DNA of 64,000 nucleotides from Chryseobacterium endalhagicum (GCF_016745235.1 NZ_JAELVM010000001.1:75856-139855), one strand, 5' to 3'; positions 52,707-62,704 are shown, counted from the stretch's first letter. Program-made: numbers and translations. The notes: generated from the sequence alone by a model not told the origin.

Positions 52707-53426
52707 ATGAAAACAGATATACTTGCTTTTGGAGCGCATCCTGACGATGTAGAACTGGGATGCGGCGGAACAATCGCTAAAATGATTTCGGAGGGAAAAA
52801 CCTGTGCCATCGTAGATCTTACAAGAGGAGAGCTCGGAACAAGAGGAACGGATGAAACCCGAAAAATAGAAGCAGGAAATGCCGCAAAGATTCTTGGAGT
52901 TTCTGCCAGAGAAAACTTAGGCATGAAGGATGGTTTTTTGATCAATTCTGAAGAATACCAGATGGAGATCGTAAAAATGATCCGCAAATACCGTCCGGAA
53001 ATCGTCTTGGCCAATGCGATTGATGACAGACATCCGGATCATGCAAAAGGAGCGAAATTAGTGTCGGATGCGTGCTTCCTTGCCGGACTTAGAAAAATTG
53101 AAACCCAATTGGATGGAGAAAACCAGGAAGTGTGGAGACCAAAGCAGATTTTTCATTACATCCAGTGGAAAAACATCAAACCGGAATTTGTTATAGATAT
53201 ATCAGAACATCTGGATAAGAAAATTGAGGCATGCATGGCATTCAAAACCCAGTTTTATGACCCGGCTTCCAATGAACCTGTTACTCCAATTGCCACAAAA
53301 GACTTTTTTGAAAGCCTTACTTACCGTGCTCAGGATTTGGGACGTTTGTCGGGAGTGACTTATGCTGAGGGATTTACGTCTGAGAAGCTCATTGCGATGA
53401 AAAATTTTGACGGAATTGTTTGGTAA
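52707..53426 (+). CDS. bshB1: Bacillithiol biosynthesis deacetylase
   Basis: Zn-dependent deacetylation of N-acetylglucosaminyl-malate in bacillithiol synthesis. PIG-L fold: LAFGAHPDDVELGCGGTI carries the first metal ligands, IVDLTRGELGTRGTDETR is typical of BshB1, and ANAIDDRHPDHAKGAKL supplies the second His region. 239 residues. LmbE-like relatives are possible, but these motifs favour BshB1. It overlaps the tRNA-His promoter. Confidence 0.92.
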   Translation: MKTDILAFGAHPDDVELGCGGTIAKMISEGKTCAIVDLTRGELGTRGTDETRKIEAGNAAKILGVSARENLGMKDGFLINSEEYQMEIVKMIRKYRPEIVLANAIDDRHPDHAKGAKLVSDACFLAGLRKIETQLDGENQEVWRPKQIFHYIQWKNIKPEFVIDISEHLDKKIEACMAFKTQFYDPASNEPVTPIATKDFFESLTYRAQDLGRLSGVTYAEGFTSEKLIAMKNFDGIVW

Positions 53427-53449
53427 TTAAAAAATCTTGCCTATATTTG
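53419..53449 (+). promoter_or_regulatory. Promoter of tRNA-His (TTTG-N19-TATATTTG)
   Basis: -33 TTTG at 53419-53422 and -7 TATATTTG at 53442-53449 with 19 bases between. It overlaps the end of bshB1. Confidence 0.7.
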
Positions 53450-53462
53450 CACTCACAAAACG

Positions 53463-53536
<74 letters not shown>

Positions 53537-53540
53537 CAAG

Positions 53541-53572
53541 AAAAGTACACTTTTACAGTGTACTTTTTTTAT
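53541..53572 (+). terminator. Terminator of tRNA-His
   Basis: Stem AAAAGTACAC / GTGTACTTTT followed by T residues. With the next 10 bases (ATTTCTATACT) it is repeated at 56447-56486. Confidence 0.88.
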
Positions 53573-53634
53573 TTCTATACTATTCTAATGCCAAATTAAT
53601 AAACACTATCTGGTGTGTAAATTCTCATTGACTG

Positions 53635-53665
53635 TTTGATACTCCGTAAGAAAAGTATATTTTTG
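53635..53665 (+). promoter_or_regulatory. Consensus promoter (TTTG-N19-TATTTTTG) without an obvious intact gene
   Basis: -33 TTTG at 53635-53638 and -7 TATTTTTG at 53658-53665 with 19 bases between. The first ATG in good context (53746) opens only a 12-codon frame, MRMRKITLNLFC. Confidence 0.55.
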
Positions 53666-54138
53666 CAGTTCACAACATAAAAATGTCATTATGACGATAC
53701 ATGTTGCGAGCAAAAACTATAACCTTAACTTAAAAACATTAAACCATGAGAATGAGAAAAATCACCCTGAATTTATTCTGTTAATTCAGCAATACTGATT
53801 GTTTCCGGCAACCTGGATCCAAAGTAAATCCTCAAATTTTTTTTACAGGTGCAAGTGGTGTAATCTTACACCCTTTATTAGATTATTTCTTGTAACGAGA
53901 TATAATCTTTACTGATACGGGAGAAACTTCGGGTCTTCTACCGGTAATGATGCAGTATTATTTAATTGACCAAATACTTTTTAAAATCACAGCTCGCTTT
54001 TTTATGAGTTAATTGATTTTGAAAGATTTTCATTTCATATGGAGTTCAGAAACCATTCAAACGAAGCGGAACCGAAAAGCTAAACGAGTAGGAAACATTA
54101 TGAAACTAAACATGAAGAAATTTATTTTATTAAAAACC
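53666..54138 (+). other. Leader or gene remnant upstream of the RCC1 gene
   Basis: No intact gene of useful length. After MRMRKITLNLFC and a stop, the same frame continues FSNTDCFRQPGSK and TGASGVILHPLLDYF before a further stop, and another frame reads NSAILIVSGNLDPK, like the end of a signal-peptide region. This may be a decayed gene or a long leader. A TTG at 54013 opens a longer frame for the RCC1 gene but lies before the signal peptide. Confidence 0.35.
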
Positions 54139-56376
54139 ATGAAAAAACTCTACTTTTTATTCTTAATCCTCAGTTCAATTTCTGCATTGGCACAAACGTA
54201 TACTTACAAAACATACAATACTTCGAATTCAGAAATAGGGAGCAATTATATTGCTGATATTAAAGCTGACGCCAATGGATTGTTATGGCTTGCCACTTAT
54301 AACGGCGTTTCAACTTTTAACGGAACAACTTTTACCAATTACAATACTGCCAATTCCGGTATTGCATCCAATTCAATTATAAAAATTCAAATTGATGGCC
54401 TGGGCAGAAAATGGATTGCCTCTCAGCTTAATGGAATTATTCTGTATAACGGAACGACATGGACCAATTATACAACCTCCAATTCAGGTTTACCAACGAA
54501 TGCAATCAATGATATAGCTGTTGACGGACAAAATAATCTTTGGATTGCTACAGACTCCGGTCTTACAAAATTCAATGGTACAACATGGTCTAACTATTCC
54601 TCTGTAACGGATCTGAATTCTGTGGCAACAGACAGTAATAATGGAGTTTGGGTTACCAATGGCGGTGTATTGTATAAATTTAATGGAACTGATTATGATT
54701 TTATAGCGCAGGGAACTCAAAAAATATTGAGAATTGCCAACAATACGATCTATTTGCAAGGTTCAGACAGTTTAGTTACAGTAACAACGAGCGGAACTAA
54801 CCTCACATTTATCTATCAAAGCACTTCTTGTCTTGCAGGATATAATCCTAACGCCGTGGATGTTGACAGTAACAGCAAAGTATGGATTGGGTTTAATGGA
54901 TCAGGTTTGCAAAACTTTACGGATTGCACAACTTACACCACAACCAATACAAATTTAGGTTTGCCTGATGACTATTTCAGTGCAGTCCGTACTCAATCTT
55001 CAGGGACTATCTGGCTGGGAACATTACAGCTTGGTTTAGTGAAAATGTCGCCAAACGCTGGTCTGCCAGGTTGTTTTCAAAAAGTGAATGCGGGGAGTCT
55101 GCATAGTGTAGCTATAAAGACAGACGGAACATTATGGGCCTGGGGGAATAATTATTCAGGACAATTAGGAAATGGGACAACCACTAACAGATCAACCCCA
55201 AAACAAATAGGAACGGGTAATAACTGGAAAGAAATTGCCGGTGGAAGCAACCATACCATTGCTCAGAAAACAGATGGAACGCTTTGGGCCTGGGGAGCCA
55301 ATTCTGGTCAATTGGGTAATGGGACAAATACAGAGCAACATACCCCGGTACAAGTAGGAACTGCTGCTGATTGGAAAACGTTTGATACCGGAATGTATCA
55401 TACAGTAGCTATAAAAAATAACGGAACCCTATGGGCCTGGGGGCTTAATCCTTATGGGCAGCTAGGTACCGGTAACACGACTACCAGTTTAGTGCCGGTT
55501 CAGATAGGAACTGCTGCCAATTGGTTAGCTGTTCAATGCGGACAGGATTTTACCATTGCATTAAAAACAGACGGAACACTTTGGGCCTGGGGCAGCAATA
55601 CTTATGGAACGATCGGAGATGCTACCAATACCAACAGGCTGATACCTACTCAAGTTGGAACCGCCAGCAACTGGCAAAGTCTTGGTGTTGGAACGCTTCA
55701 TGTCACTGCACTGAAAACAGACGGAACACTTTGGACCTGGGGATATAATGCTAACGGACAATTAGGAGATGGAACAACGGCAAATAAAAATATTCCAACA
55801 CAAATCGGAACAGCCACTAACTGGCAGACCATTGCTTCAGGAGGAAATCATACCCTTGCTATAAAATCCAACGGAACACTGTGGACATGGGGAAGAAATC
55901 AATATGGGCAATTAGGAAACGGATCGACTACGAACACCAACGTTCCTGCACAACTGGGCAGTCTTACGAACTGGAAAGCTATTGCAGGTGGAATATCACA
56001 TACTTTTGCCTTGAAGAGCGATGGAACTGTCAGCACATGGGGGTTAAACCTTTATGGTCAATTAGGTGATGGTTCTACTGTGGATAAAAAAGTTCCAACA
56101 GTTATTGCCTGTCCAACTTTAGGTGTTGATGACTTTACCATGTCAAAGAATTCTCTGAAGACATATCCGAACCCGGTGAGTGACAAGCTTATTGTTTCGT
56201 TTGATCAGAAGATATCTTTGGTATCGGTGTATAATCTGTTAGGTCAGGAAGTGTTGAGCAAAACAATAAATGCTAATGAAGGCACATTAGATTTTTCCGG
56301 TTTAGCATTGGGAGTTTATTTGGTTAAAGTCAATTCAAATGATGAGACTAAGACATTGAAAGTCATTAAAAAATAA
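54139..56376 (+). CDS. T9SS-secreted protein with beta-propeller and RCC1-like repeats
   Basis: 745 residues from MKKLYFLFLILSSISALAQ (signal peptide). About 20-300 has Reg_prop-type propeller units (ADANGLLWLATYNGVS, DGLGRKWIASQLNG, DGQNNLWIATDSGL). About 330-670 carries seven RCC1-like units of ~48 residues, each with a form of KTDGTLWAWGxN and QLGxGTT. The last ~75 residues are a T9SS type A signal (LKTYPNPVSDKLIVSF, LGVYLVKV, KTLKVIKK). Function unknown, probably adhesion or a surface scaffold. In-frame starts upstream (54013, 54100, 54112) would bury the signal peptide. Confidence 0.85.
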   Translation: MKKLYFLFLILSSISALAQTYTYKTYNTSNSEIGSNYIADIKADANGLLWLATYNGVSTFNGTTFTNYNTANSGIASNSIIKIQIDGLGRKWIASQLNGIILYNGTTWTNYTTSNSGLPTNAINDIAVDGQNNLWIATDSGLTKFNGTTWSNYSSVTDLNSVATDSNNGVWVTNGGVLYKFNGTDYDFIAQGTQKILRIANNTIYLQGSDSLVTVTTSGTNLTFIYQSTSCLAGYNPNAVDVDSNSKVWIGFNGSGLQNFTDCTTYTTTNTNLGLPDDYFSAVRTQSSGTIWLGTLQLGLVKMSPNAGLPGCFQKVNAGSLHSVAIKTDGTLWAWGNNYSGQLGNGTTTNRSTPKQIGTGNNWKEIAGGSNHTIAQKTDGTLWAWGANSGQLGNGTNTEQHTPVQVGTAADWKTFDTGMYHTVAIKNNGTLWAWGLNPYGQLGTGNTTTSLVPVQIGTAANWLAVQCGQDFTIALKTDGTLWAWGSNTYGTIGDATNTNRLIPTQVGTASNWQSLGVGTLHVTALKTDGTLWTWGYNANGQLGDGTTANKNIPTQIGTATNWQTIASGGNHTLAIKSNGTLWTWGRNQYGQLGNGSTTNTNVPAQLGSLTNWKAIAGGISHTFALKSDGTVSTWGLNLYGQLGDGSTVDKKVPTVIACPTLGVDDFTMSKNSLKTYPNPVSDKLIVSFDQKISLVSVYNLLGQEVLSKTINANEGTLDFSGLALGVYLVKVNSNDETKTLKVIKK

Positions 56377-56446
56377 AAGATATCAAAAATTAAATCAGTG
56401 AATTGCCAAATCATATGATCTGGTTTTTGACTATGATTCATAAAAA

Positions 56447-56480
56447 AAGTACACTTTTTAAAGTGTGCTTTTTTATTTCT
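56447..56480 (+). terminator. Terminator of the RCC1 gene
   Basis: Stem AAAAGTACAC / GTGTGCTTTT with T run. Nearly the same sequence, including the following ATTTCTATACT, as the tRNA-His terminator. The 56487-56687 gap holds no gene. Confidence 0.85.
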
Positions 56481-56687
56481 ATACTTTCTCTTTATCAGAA
56501 TCAATGAAGTTAATTTCATCTTTGCTTCCTTTTAAATGGGTGGACTATCCTTGCCAAGGAACACCACATTCAGGTCAAAAAAAATGTAATTTTTCCAGAT
56601 TGGTGACTTAATTCATAATCTTTCTTCAAGGTTTTAAAACAGCATCCGTTAAAAATTTTCCTATATTTATTGATATCAACTTCACAT

Positions 56688-57122
56688 ATGGAAATAAAGG
56701 TTACGGTAAAGCAATTAGGTAAGAAACATCCTGTTCTTTCGGAGCAGAAGCTTGAAATCGGATATGATGATTCCAAAATATCATTGGAGGAGCTACTTAA
56801 ACTAATTGTTCAGCAGCAGGTGGAAGCATTCAATGCCCGGTCATTTGAACTGGAAGATACAGATTATGCAAAAACACCTTCGGAGAATTATCTGAATATT
56901 CTTACGGACACCGGTAAAGCAGGCTTCGGAAGTATTTATAATGAAAAGAAAGCCAATCTTCAAAAGGTACAGGAAAATGCGGTACAGGCTTTCGAAGACG
57001 GAATGTTTGCCGTATTTTATAATGACGGGCAGCTGGAAAATCTTTCCGAAACGATAGATCTGAGCCTGAAGCATACATTTACGTTCATCAGGCTTACCTT
57101 TCTAGCAGGAAGTTATTGGTAA
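56688..57122 (+). CDS. Hypothetical protein paired with the DUF4132-type protein
   Basis: 144 residues from MEIKVTVKQLGKKHPVLSEQ; no named family recognised. A beta strand start, LEELLKLIVQQQVEAFNARS helix, KAGFGSIYNEKKAN and a C-terminal TFIRLTFLAGSYW. No membrane segment or signal peptide, so cytoplasmic. It is 24 bases before the giant DUF4132-type gene on the same strand, so the two are probably one transcription unit and functionally linked. Confidence 0.7.
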   Translation: MEIKVTVKQLGKKHPVLSEQKLEIGYDDSKISLEELLKLIVQQQVEAFNARSFELEDTDYAKTPSENYLNILTDTGKAGFGSIYNEKKANLQKVQENAVQAFEDGMFAVFYNDGQLENLSETIDLSLKHTFTFIRLTFLAGSYW

Positions 57123-57146
57123 TTAAAAACACTGAATCTCAAATAA

Positions 57147-60100
57147 ATGGAAATCACAGAAAAATTAGAATCGAAGAAAATTGTAAATTATTATAAAAAT
57201 TTACGGAAAGATTTAAAAGAGCAGACGGAAAAGGGAATATTATCCCAACTATTTTCAAAACCCAAACTGAAAAAGGAAGTAGCAGAATTAGGTTTACTGA
57301 TCATGGGCAAATTCAATTATTATCAGGAATTGACCTTAGGCTCAGAGCAGTCCGAAAAGCTTAAAAAATACATCAAACCTGATATCTGGGAAGATAAAGA
57401 ATATTATAAACTGCTGGTATATTTCTTTGGCGACCATGCTGATCTGGTAAAACATGCCTGGAATAAAATGCCTTACAAAATGTATCAGACAGGCTACTAC
57501 AGACGTTCTTTCCGTGCACCAAACAACGAAAAATATGTGCTTCTTAATCAGGTTAATCTGATAGGAGGCCTTTTGCAGTTTCCCAGTGTCTATTCTTATA
57601 CCAACGGGGGACAGCAATATTATAACCTGACCCTGGAAGAGCAGATCACCTACGACAGCCAGATCTCAAACAGCTTAAACCAGTTCTACATGTGGTCTGC
57701 AGCCATTGACACAGGAAATACGGCTGTTTATCAACTGATTGAAGATATTATTTTCAATAAACATCCTGAAGGGAAAGTATCCAGAAACATTATCAAAGCT
57801 TTGCTCAACAGTGAGCAGAAACATTGCTGGGAACTCGTGGAAAAACTCCTTTTGGCGGCTCAGCGGCAGGAAGGCTTGAGACAAACGATTCTGGAAGCTC
57901 TGGATGAAACCAGCATCGGCGCTCTGGAATATATGACGAATGTGATTGTAGAGCATAAACTCACCCGCTTTTCATCCGTTGTCCGTTCCATAGATACATG
58001 GACAGGCTTGGGTTGGGATGCTGAAAAGGAATCAGTGGTAAAAAATATTGTGTCACTGGCTCATACGTATTTCAACAATCCTGAACTGATTCCGGATGCT
58101 GTAAAAAGCAAGAACAATAACGAAGTTTATATGGCACTTTGGGTACAGTCTGTATGGGATGTGGAAAAAGCTGTGCCTTATCTGCATCAGCTGTATGACC
58201 ATGGTAATGTGGAAAAGAAATGTCTGGCCATAAAATTCGCGGGAGAAACCTTCGATCCGTATATCCAGATGCCGTTATATTACAAAGCGGTACTGGAAGG
58301 TGATGTACAGGTTTTGGCTTTTGCAGGCGGGCCTTTATCAACATTATTAAGCGCCAATACGGGTTCAAAATTCTATATCAATAATCCAGACTATCCTGAT
58401 TTCTTTGAAAAACTGCACGGGCTTACCCAAAAGATTGATATAAAGGAAAAGAAATTTGAAGGAAAAATATTCTCCTGGCTCAATGCGACATTCAGTAAAA
58501 GTAATTTATACGCGTCGATGTTTTATTTGGTAGGTGATGATAAAGAAAAACTGGACCTGGTTCTTTCTTATTTTGATCAGTTTGACCTTGCATTGCGTGA
58601 ACAGTTGTCGAGAGGTATTTTAGGAGATTTCTACTGCTATTCCTACTCTTATAATTTCGGAAAGAAAAAGCAGGCCGTAACGCCGTTTCAGAAAGAATTT
58701 GCTTTTAAAATCATAAAAGACAGAGGAGAATCTTTAGTTGCTTCCGGGATCAACGTGCTTCAGCAGAATCCTTTAAACAAAGAGGAACTGATGATTTTCT
58801 TTGATATGTTCAAAAGAAAAGGAGGGACTCTTCGTAAAAAGCTGATAGAATTAGTCGTACAGCAGGAAGATGGAGTAGTGAGTCCATTAGTTGAAGAATT
58901 AATGGTAAAAGGAGATATTGAGCAGCGAACTGCTTCTCTGGATATCATGCTTCAGCTTCAAAAAGACAAAAGAGTGGCTGCCCAGATTGGAAGCTGGACG
59001 AAACAGTTTTCAGAAAAACCGAAAGTGTCCGAAAGAGAACAAAGCCTCTTAGACCAGCTTAATCCTTCTGATGATCAAAAAGTGCTTTCCGCAGAAAATG
59101 GATTCGGGTTCTATGATCCGTCGGTCGTTTCAAAATTTGAATTGCCTAAAGTGAACACTGATTCCGTGTATGCACAGGCTACAAAAAAGGATAAGTATGG
59201 TTTTACGCAATCCATCAGTCAGATTAAAGGAGAATTACAAAAACTCAATGAATTATTCCTTAAAAATAAAGACTATGAATACGAGGTAGATGATTGGAAT
59301 GGGTCAAAAATAACCGTATTGATGGGCAACACCTTCCGGCATATCAGAAATAATACGGAAGGTTTCACTTCTGCACAAATTGCTGAAAATTATCCTCTGC
59401 ACGAAGTATGGGCACAGTGGTATAAAGATTCAGGACTTCAGCCGCGGGATTTATTCCTGCTGACGTTCGCTGAAAACTGTGACCGTAAAAAGTTCAGAGA
59501 CTTTCTGGAAAACTACGTATTCTATCACAAGGATATTATTCCTAATCCTTTGAAAAGTGACTATTACTGGGATAATCCCGTTAAAAGGATCCTGGAAGTT
59601 TTACAATATAAATTTGTATTTGAGGAGAAAACAGATTTCCTGATCGATGCGTGCAGTACTCTGTTTGCCCACTTGCCGGATGACGTGATCAACTACAAAG
59701 CAAAAGAAAACAACTATTACTATGGAGGAGGAACCGGCTGGCAGCAACTCGGGTTTTTCAATATATTTTTACAGGCTGTTCCGTTTAAAGGCCTTACCGA
59801 TGAGCAGTATGTCAAACAGTGGAATCTTTACCGCTGGATGCAGTACAATGGTCTGGAAGAAAATAAAAAACATTCGGTTCCGAATTTCTATTTATTCTGC
59901 AAAGCGTATGAGCTGAACGTTATTACAAAAGACGAGCTTTATGAAGGGATTTTCACAGCAGACTCCGTCATAAGGGATCTTACCGGAGCAAAGACGACTA
60001 CAGTTTACCACCATCAGGAAAGATATACCGATACGTTTCCTTTCCTGAAACCGATCATCGAAGACATTCAGAATAAATTCCTGGATGTAGAACTTATTCG

Positions 60101-62192
60101 CGGTGATGCGAATACTGCCGTTTCTCAGTTTGTGCAGGAGTTTCAGACTATCTATGGAACGAACCGTCTTGTGCAGCTGTTGAAAGGGCTCGGGAAATCG
60201 ACATTGTACGCCAATTATATCTACAGTTATGGCAACGAAAGTATGACCAAGCAGAAACTGTTCTCTTACCTGATCAAAAATTCTCATCCTTTGGAAAGTG
60301 ATACTCAGGAATCATTCAATGAGATGATGAAGAAAGAAAAGATTTCAGAACTCCGTTTGATACAGGCTGCCGTTTATGCGCCGCAATGGCAGAAACTCAT
60401 CAGTACTTATTTAGGCTGGAAAGGACTGGATTCAGCAATCTGGTGGATGCACGCGCATACCAAAACCAGCGCCTATCAGGCTCAGAATTCAGAACTGGAA
60501 AGTGAAGTGGCTAAATATTCATCGGTAGATGTTCAGGAATTCCAGGATGGGGCAGTAGATAAAGACTGGTTTACACAAGCTTACAAAGAACTGGGAAAAG
60601 CCCGTTGGGAAATGCTGTATGAATCTGCTAAATATATTTCAGATGGAAACGGACACCGCCGGGCAAGACTTTATTCTGATACGCTTACCGGTGATTTAAA
60701 AATAAAAGAAGTAACAGCTAAAGTAAAAGATAAGCGCGATCAGGATTATCTCCGTGTGTACGGACTTGTGCCATTGAGCAAAGCCAATCCGGAGAAAGAT
60801 GTTTTAAGCCGCTATGAATACATTCAGCAGTTTAAAAAAGAAAGTAAGGAATTTGGTTCCATGAAACAGGCGAGTGAATCGCTGGCGATTCGGGTGGCAT
60901 TGGAAAACTTAGCCAGAAATGCAGGCTATCCGGATCCGATCCGACTGACCTGGGCGATGGAAACCAAACAGATTCAAACCATTTTATCAAAAGAAACGCA
61001 GGTGACGATTGATGGAGTAACGGCAGGTCTGATTATAGAAGACGATGGAAAAGCCGAAATGGTCGTGTTCAGGGATGATAAGCAGCTGAAATCCATTCCG
61101 CCGAAAATCAAGAAAGACAAAGCGATTGTAGAATTAGGAAACTACCGCAAGATTATGCGGGAACAGTGGACCCGCTCCCGAAAAGGACTGGAAGAAGCCA
61201 TGATAAGAGGCGACGAGTTCTTTTTTGCAGAAATTAAAAACCTTTTTGAGCATCCGGTTATTGTCAAGCATCTGGAAAAGCTCGTCTTCATTTCCAATGA
61301 TGATAAAACAGGATTCTATCATGACGGAAATCTGGTGAATGCTCACGGAGAAATTCAGGAATTAAATGATAGCAATACACTGAGAATTGTCCATTGTGTA
61401 GATCTTCATCAGCATGGCGTCTGGAGCGATTATCAGCACTATTGTTTTACAGAAAAACTGATCCAGCCATTCAAACAGATATTCCGGGAATTGTATGTGC
61501 CTACACCGGATGAGCTGAAGGAGAAATCAGTGTCGCGCCGGTATGCAGGCCATCAGGTTCAACCGAAACAGGCATTGGCTTTGCTTAAAACACGAGGCTG
61601 GAAAGTAGATTACGAAGAAGGTCTTCAGAAAGTCTATCATAAAGAAGGCTTCCAGGTGAAAATGTATGCCGCAGCCAATTGGTTTTCACCAGCCGAAGTA
61701 GAAAGTCCGACTTTGGAAACCATAGAATTCCATTCATTAAAAGATTATAAAAATATTCCTTTTGAAGATATCAATCCAAGACTGTTTTCAGAGGTGATGC
61801 GGGATATAGATCTGGTCGTATCAGTAGCTCACGTAGGCGGAGTAGACCCGGAAGCCAGCCATTCTTCCATTGAAATGCGTTCAGTACTTATGAAAGAAAC
61901 GGCCCGCTTATTTAAACTGGATAACGTAAGTATTGAAGGCTCGCATGTATTGGTGAAAGGTAAAATGGGAGAATACAGTGTACATTTAGGCAGTGCGGTG
62001 GTTCATCAGGTTCCGGGCAAATATCTGTCTATCCTTCCGGTTCACTCCCAGCACAGGGGAAGACTGTTCCTGCCTTTTGCCGATGATGACCCGAAGTCTG
62101 CAGAAGTAATGTCTAAAGTATTATTACTGGCAAAAGACGATGAAATACAGGACCCAACCATTCTTACGCAGATCAAAAGAGAATTTGTTTAA
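57147..62192 (+). CDS. Giant DUF4132-type protein (MolR/YehI-like)
   Basis: 1681 residues, cytoplasmic, mostly helical. The C-terminal third resembles DUF4132/YehI-type proteins: SRRYAGHQVQPKQALALLKT, WKVDYEEGLQKVYHKEGFQV, ISVAHVGGVDPEASHSSIEM-like VVSVAHVGGVDPEASHSS, GSHVLVKGKMGEYSVHLGSA and HRGRLFLPFADDDPKSAEVM. The first half consists of HEAT-like helical repeats. Function of the family is not established to my knowledge; E. coli relatives lie near molybdate genes by name only. It follows the 144-aa partner and is followed by a terminator. Confidence 0.75.
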   Translation: MEITEKLESKKIVNYYKNLRKDLKEQTEKGILSQLFSKPKLKKEVAELGLLIMGKFNYYQELTLGSEQSEKLKKYIKPDIWEDKEYYKLLVYFFGDHADLVKHAWNKMPYKMYQTGYYRRSFRAPNNEKYVLLNQVNLIGGLLQFPSVYSYTNGGQQYYNLTLEEQITYDSQISNSLNQFYMWSAAIDTGNTAVYQLIEDIIFNKHPEGKVSRNIIKALLNSEQKHCWELVEKLLLAAQRQEGLRQTILEALDETSIGALEYMTNVIVEHKLTRFSSVVRSIDTWTGLGWDAEKESVVKNIVSLAHTYFNNPELIPDAVKSKNNNEVYMALWVQSVWDVEKAVPYLHQLYDHGNVEKKCLAIKFAGETFDPYIQMPLYYKAVLEGDVQVLAFAGGPLSTLLSANTGSKFYINNPDYPDFFEKLHGLTQKIDIKEKKFEGKIFSWLNATFSKSNLYASMFYLVGDDKEKLDLVLSYFDQFDLALREQLSRGILGDFYCYSYSYNFGKKKQAVTPFQKEFAFKIIKDRGESLVASGINVLQQNPLNKEELMIFFDMFKRKGGTLRKKLIELVVQQEDGVVSPLVEELMVKGDIEQRTASLDIMLQLQKDKRVAAQIGSWTKQFSEKPKVSEREQSLLDQLNPSDDQKVLSAENGFGFYDPSVVSKFELPKVNTDSVYAQATKKDKYGFTQSISQIKGELQKLNELFLKNKDYEYEVDDWNGSKITVLMGNTFRHIRNNTEGFTSAQIAENYPLHEVWAQWYKDSGLQPRDLFLLTFAENCDRKKFRDFLENYVFYHKDIIPNPLKSDYYWDNPVKRILEVLQYKFVFEEKTDFLIDACSTLFAHLPDDVINYKAKENNYYYGGGTGWQQLGFFNIFLQAVPFKGLTDEQYVKQWNLYRWMQYNGLEENKKHSVPNFYLFCKAYELNVITKDELYEGIFTADSVIRDLTGAKTTTVYHHQERYTDTFPFLKPIIEDIQNKFLDVELIRGDANTAVSQFVQEFQTIYGTNRLVQLLKGLGKSTLYANYIYSYGNESMTKQKLFSYLIKNSHPLESDTQESFNEMMKKEKISELRLIQAAVYAPQWQKLISTYLGWKGLDSAIWWMHAHTKTSAYQAQNSELESEVAKYSSVDVQEFQDGAVDKDWFTQAYKELGKARWEMLYESAKYISDGNGHRRARLYSDTLTGDLKIKEVTAKVKDKRDQDYLRVYGLVPLSKANPEKDVLSRYEYIQQFKKESKEFGSMKQASESLAIRVALENLARNAGYPDPIRLTWAMETKQIQTILSKETQVTIDGVTAGLIIEDDGKAEMVVFRDDKQLKSIPPKIKKDKAIVELGNYRKIMREQWTRSRKGLEEAMIRGDEFFFAEIKNLFEHPVIVKHLEKLVFISNDDKTGFYHDGNLVNAHGEIQELNDSNTLRIVHCVDLHQHGVWSDYQHYCFTEKLIQPFKQIFRELYVPTPDELKEKSVSRRYAGHQVQPKQALALLKTRGWKVDYEEGLQKVYHKEGFQVKMYAAANWFSPAEVESPTLETIEFHSLKDYKNIPFEDINPRLFSEVMRDIDLVVSVAHVGGVDPEASHSSIEMRSVLMKETARLFKLDNVSIEGSHVLVKGKMGEYSVHLGSAVVHQVPGKYLSILPVHSQHRGRLFLPFADDDPKSAEVMSKVLLLAKDDEIQDPTILTQIKREFV

Positions 62193-62214
62193 CGTATAAT
62201 AATGATCCTCCTAT

Positions 62215-62252
62215 AAAGAGTATATTTCTTGGAAAGTATACTCTTTTTTTAT
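62215..62252 (+). terminator. Terminator of the DUF4132-type gene
   Basis: Stem AAAGAGTATA / TATACTCTTT with a 12-base loop and a following T run. Confidence 0.85.
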
Positions 62253-62321
62253 ACCAATTCTAAAGAATATCCCTTTAAATACATTATACTTTTTACATCA
62301 TACTTTGTACAAAAAAAGCCA

Positions 62322-62350
62322 CAAAAAAAGCACCTTTTTCAGATGCTTGT
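62322..62350 (-). terminator. Terminator of the PUR-family gene
   Basis: Minus strand stem AAGCATC / GGTGCTT (one G-U pair) followed by TTTTTTT. Confidence 0.7.
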
Positions 62351-62368
62351 GTTTTTAGATATTCTTTT

Positions 62369-62704
62369 TTAAACTTCGTCGTCAGAATCAATTGTGAATG
62401 ATTTGCTTTTGAAATCTTTGTCGTGTTTTTCTGATATTACATCCTCACCCTTTTCGTTAATGATGAAATCTGTGGATTCATTAAACATCTCCTGAAAACT
62501 CTTAAAATCCTCTTTGTAAAGATAAATTTTGTGCTTCTCGAATGTAGCTTCCCCATTCTCCCCGAAGTTCTTTTTACTTTCGGTAATCGTAAGATAATAA
62601 TCTCCTGCTTTCGTCTCGCGCACATCAAAGAAATAAGTTCTTCTCCCTGCTTTTAACACCTTAGTGAAAATTTCATTTTCATGGCGTTCCTTGTATTCAC
62701 TCAT
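62369..62704 (-). CDS. PUR-family DNA/RNA-binding protein (DUF3276)
   Basis: 111 residues. The PUR-alpha-like repeat is visible in EIFTKVLKAGRRTYFFDVRE, KAGDYYLTITESKK and KIYLYKEDFKSFQEMFNEST; an acidic tail ends IDSDDEV. Such Bacteroidota proteins are small nucleic-acid binders, with borrelial relatives that bind DNA and RNA. It has its own consensus promoter and terminator and does not share an operon. Confidence 0.9.
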   Translation of the reverse strand: MSEYKERHENEIFTKVLKAGRRTYFFDVRETKAGDYYLTITESKKNFGENGEATFEKHKIYLYKEDFKSFQEMFNESTDFIINEKGEDVISEKHDKDFKSKSFTIDSDDEV

